Source: Paragonimus skrjabini miyazakii (lineage: Eukaryota; Platyhelminthes; Trematoda; Plagiorchiida; Troglotrematidae). From it: DNA of 64,000 nt. The notes below the pieces were generated by a model, which had not been told where the DNA came from, searched no databases, and was given only the letters and a program-made list of their open reading frames with translations. Shown here piece by piece: positions 59,997 through 64,000 of this stretch. Each line of letters starts with the position of its first letter. The first letter of the stretch is position 1. The stretch lies in assembly GCA_014338405.1 (NCBI GenBank), contig JTDE01001123.1, forward strand, positions 14,131-78,130, read 5' to 3'. Position numbers and translations under genes: made by a program.

Positions 59997-62900
59997 GTGA
60001 GTTGCGCATGCGGGTGTGTATTCTCTTAAGTTGCATAAATGTGTGCATCAAATAGAACCCGTTTCCATTACGTCTCATTACCCGGCAGCCTATTAGAATT
60101 CCCACTAGTAATCCAATTAAGCAGTGATTAGCTGTATATTCAGTTGGCTTGCAGAACTATAGAGGAGAGCATTAGGAGCCAAGTCTGTCTTTGGATTTGC
60201 TCTGAGTTAACTATTCCATCTCATCGACTGTAATTTATGAGATTGAGAAAGTACAACGTAGGGCTACGAGACAGTTTAAAACCCTTCATTCAATTTGTTG
60301 ATTGGAAAGTCAATTGTTTACGTAATCCCAGTGTGTTAGTAAAGATTTTAGACTTACCCACATAACATTCTGTCAGAGGTCGCAGTCATCCACGCACATG
60401 ATTGTGCTTAATCCGAATCTCAGACAAACCGCCACATACACAACACTTTACATGTTCAGGAATATCCAATCTGGATCACACCTCCTGAACCTGCTGTGAC
60501 AACCTCATGATTAGACTGCTCTAAACAAGAGTTTGTTGCACGCATTTCTGATTGTATTTTCAAGTCTCATGAACAGTGGTCTTTTTAACAACTTTGTAAG
60601 AACGAGCAAGTTCTAATTTCATTGTAGGTTCTTTTCTTTTGAACTGCTCTCTTTTAGTATGTGATAGCGCATATCCCGATTATGCTTCTTCCTTTGTAGG
60701 ATGCAATTCCGTCCGGCTCTGTTCTAGTTCAGATCCCTGGGACGGTTCTTTTTATTTCTGAAACGAATGGCTTCATACAAGCTCACTAATCCCTTAATCT
60801 TTACTCTTCTATTACTTTGTAATATAGAGTAAGGTGTATACGAGTATGGTATGCCACCGCAAATCCGTAGAATTCTGATGATTCGAGTGATTCCACTGAT
60901 GCCGACGAATTACAGTTTGTTTGCAGAAGGATCAGTGTTCAAGCACAAGAACGCTACATGAAATACTATAGCAGTTAACCGGGTAATTTAAGAAAAACCG
61001 GTTTATGAGTTACAATCGACATGTGCCACCGATTTCGCAGGAATCCTCAAGAAACAGCTGAGAAATTCCAAACTGATTTGCTCCGCATGGTTTCGTGAAT
61101 TTACAGTTGGTTTATACCAGATATAGATGGCGTTGAAAATGAGCAAGTAGCCAGTACATAACATAATGTTGTGAGCCAAGAATGCGGATGGCACAACGGT
61201 TATTTATTCGAGAAAACAACACATGGGTTAAGCGCGTAAACAGGACCACAAATAACACTCATTTGCATACGTTACCTGGCTCAGACCGTGTCGATTGCCA
61301 CAGACGCCAGACGTACCAAGGACCGTTTTGGGCGATGCTGCACTCCGATATTTCTTCCTGTGTTTCTCCTGTGGCTACTTCGATGTCAAAATATATTCTC
61401 TGGTCCTACTACCGAATAGCAGTCGTGTGAGTAGTATATTACGATTGCTCATCCTCGCTATAATAGTAAATTAGAAACTGAGAAAAATGGCGAAGCTGTA
61501 CACGAATAAGTAACTAATCAGGAGGCTATCCGAAAAAATAACATTGCGGTTTGATGTTAATTTGTACGATTAGGCAACCAAGAGTCTTTTATTTTAATAA
61601 CACATGTTTGGGATGGATTTCCTAAACTGTTACTGTACAAAGGCGACATTCGGCAAATTTACCCAGCAACACTATTAAGTTTAACGATCTATATAATGTC
61701 AAATATCCTCCACCATAAATAAGGTTTTTGCAGTGCTGTATAAAAGTCCAGTAAAGGAAGACTTTTCGTTTCAACGTTATGCAGTTGACCTGATTAGAAG
61801 CTAGACCGTTGTTTGAAAAATACTCCATTATTGAACATACGCCTGGCATCTTAATCAACCGTAGTTCGCTAGTCGCCTGTAGCCCCTTATAATGTAATCA
61901 GTCGTTGGTATCTAGATAAGGTTGGATACCCATTGGTGAGTCGAGCATGACGTTCCTCTGTTGTCCTAATCAAGATATAGCTTGATTTTTGGAATTATAT
62001 CTGGAACCTTTGACTCATCAAGCTCACTCAACCACCCTCAACTCTGTAATTGTACAAAGGTTTTCTACTGAATTACTGATAAATAGTTTGGCAGATTTGA
62101 TAAGAAACCCAATTGTGAAAGATACGGACTTCGACTGACTTAGAACCAGCGACAGAAACATGTTCAAACATGGCAAATGATCTATCAGCTGCGCTACGAA
62201 GTCGGTTGAATGCGAATCAGTGACAGAAATAGTATGCCCAGCCACGACAAGTGCCCGATCAGCTAAACTACAAATCCATTCCGAAGGATAATAAATTTCA
62301 TATTTGGACTGAGTTACCAACTCAACCCACTAAATGATCCAGTAAACTGACTGTATGCTGTTTCTTTGGCCGATTCTAAGTCGTAAAATCTACAACACTA
62401 CTTATCAGTAACAATTTAACATTCTTACAGTGAAGTCACCGGAGGGTGCCCCAACTCGCTTTATGCGACACTTAATTTTCAACCGCTCTGTTACAAAACA
62501 TTGAGTTTTGTTCCCAGAGTGAGCATCACTGTACTATGTTCCGATTCTCACTGGATGAAACAAATATGTAAATAGTGTAGAATGAACAGCCTGTTATGTA
62601 CTTCGGTTCTGTTGTATCCTATTTAAGCTGTGAAAACTTTGACCTAACGTGGCAGCACACGACTGCAGATAACCTCAAACCGATCGATTTGAAATCGTAC
62701 CCACTGTGCACCTAATTCCCATAGCTATCAGAAAATTTTATAACCACAATTCTGTCTTCGTCATAAAGAAATTTAGGGTTATCATTTCAGTTTTGTGTGT
62801 CGAACTAATCATATCGTCCGGCAGAGTTTGGACATTTTGACGGACAGTAATTTAACTTGACAAGCAGCGAGTTAAACAAGCAACCTAACGTGAATTCATC

Positions 62901-64000
62901 CCGTGGGGGTTAGTGGGTTTTAATGTTTGCCCGAGTTGGTATTCTACCTGAAACTGTATGCTTAGGTTACCAATAGGTTTGAGTGTGTTTATCAATACCG
63001 TGGAATTCTCAAATGTCCCAGTTTTGTTCATTCCATTTGTTACACTGGGCATCGGTAAAGCATTAGTCCGGTCCATCAGCCAATTTTTATTTCCTACTAA
63101 CGGAATTTTAATATGCTGCCGCGAAAGCAGCAACTCAAAGTGAACCATAAATCGTCATATGGTCGATAGAGTAAAAACGTACAACGTAGCAGACAATCCC
63201 AACTGAACACCCCATTGTGTAACACAAATATTACTGTCTCGAAAAACTTTTCCGACTACAAAATAACCACTAATTTAAGTGCCATACCCTTCAAAATGCT
63301 GGTAGCCAACAGGAAGCTAGTTCATCATAGTTAAATCCAGTAATTTTGTTCTAACTGTTCAAGCCAAGTTCATTATTTCTTCCAGTCTGACTTGAATGCG
63401 AACAGCTTGATGATTGAGTGCATTATGTGTGAATCAAGCTAGTCATTTGTGCTTAACGTCACACGGAAATTGATTGAGGAATCCGACTTCATTTCGTTGG
63501 TTTATCCTTGTCCCTTCACAAAAATGCAACTCTCTGTAAAAAAAAATATATCACGGGTGTGAGGGATAACGTGTCGACGAACACTTCTAATCGACAGTGA
63601 CCATTAAATCAAGTTTGCTTTGTTGAAGATTTGTGTTGGTGCACCAGCGTAGGCTGTTTATTTTTGATAGCGTTTCTCAACTTTCTAGCCAAGTTCCCTC
63701 TCCACACGACGACTTTTAATGTGTGCCCATTCGTGCCTAAAGTTGAATGGGAACATTTTGGTCACAGTGTAGATGTGAACAGACGCAAACGCGTGCGCGT
63801 GCGTGAAACTTCGAAACTTTTCACAGACTATATCGTGTTCATTGCCCGGGGCACATAGATAATAGAGTGAGATTATGGTTCCTATCCATCTGCTTGCCTG
63901 TCGAAAACAGCTGACTAAATAGGTCAAGTAGATTCGTCCTCTTGAGGCTAGCAGTTTGATATCGGTCATCCACAGTATAAACTACCGTAAACAGAACATC
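59997..64000 (+). other. Intron downstream of FN3 domain 4 (continues past the window)
   Basis: No further FN3 exon was recognised. A dimeric SINE lies at 62130-62410. One acceptor-like site at 62431 is followed by FN3-like residues but meets a stop (see rejected items). Confidence 0.6.
62130..62410 (-). mobile_element. tRNA-derived SINE copy with two tandem tRNA-like heads
   Basis: On the minus strand two tRNA-like units follow each other: the first in reading order uses A-box-like GTAGTTTAGCTGATC (62271-62257) with a B-like word at 62220-62212. The second uses TAGCGCAGCTGATAGA (62196-62181) with GGTTCTAAGTC (62147-62137). The flank GTGGGTTGAGTTGGTAACTC matches the copy near 51230. TTTCTGTCGCTGGTTC in the second unit matches both arms of the hairpin at 11554-11664. 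Confidence 0.6.

Noticed and set aside
62431..62510. Acceptor-like TTCTTACAG followed by KSPEGAPTR in the phase required for the next FN3 exon
   Set aside because: The frame meets a stop after about 24 codons with no usable donor before it, and lacks an FN3 Trp.

Overview
This window looks like eukaryotic, most probably parasitic-flatworm (trematode or cestode), genomic DNA. The reasons are one intron-rich animal gene with kilobase-scale introns, AT-rich sequence, and relics of non-LTR and Penelope-like retroelements plus tRNA-derived SINE-like repeats of the kind common in flatworm genomes. Nothing bacterial is present: no operons, ribosome-binding sites or CRISPR. The species assignment is inference.

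The only gene I can assemble with confidence is an internal part of a LAR-type (type IIa) receptor protein tyrosine phosphatase on the + strand. Eight exons (2971-3249, 9163-9413, 21532-21784, 26945-27045, 50663-50924, 54506-54865, 56597-56757, 59735-59996) carry GT/AG boundaries whose phases join without a break (entry phase 1, then 1/0/1/0/1/1/0, exit phase 1). Together they give 642 complete codons. They encode the third Ig domain and the first four fibronectin type III (FN3) domains. The signal peptide and Ig1-2 lie to the left. The remaining FN3 domains, transmembrane segment and phosphatase domains lie to the right. In LAR-type receptors these domains bind extracellular matrix and synaptic or adhesion partners, while the unseen cytoplasmic domains dephosphorylate phosphotyrosine.

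About 97% of the window is intron, and it has been repeatedly invaded by mobile DNA. I find: a ~1.9 kb element with ~350 bp terminal inverted repeats (11321-13216), one arm of which carries a later 153 bp hairpin insertion flanked by an 11 bp target-site duplication; a Penelope-like relic (18303-18798, minus) with a decayed hammerhead-like motif; a broken LINE reverse transcriptase with C2H2 finger (22932-24190, minus); a second LINE tail (53776-54215, minus); tRNA-derived SINE copies (about 35968-36038, 51125-51420, 62130-62410); a hammerhead-like core at 45726-45751; and a dispersed repeat pair (4961/33119).

Inside the 23.6 kb fourth intron there are some weak candidate exons, mostly on the minus strand, which could belong to a nested gene. 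They are reported at low confidence because open frames of this length occur by chance. I did not find a clearly new biological system. The nested hairpin-in-inverted-repeat structure and the hammerhead-like relics are the most unusual items.
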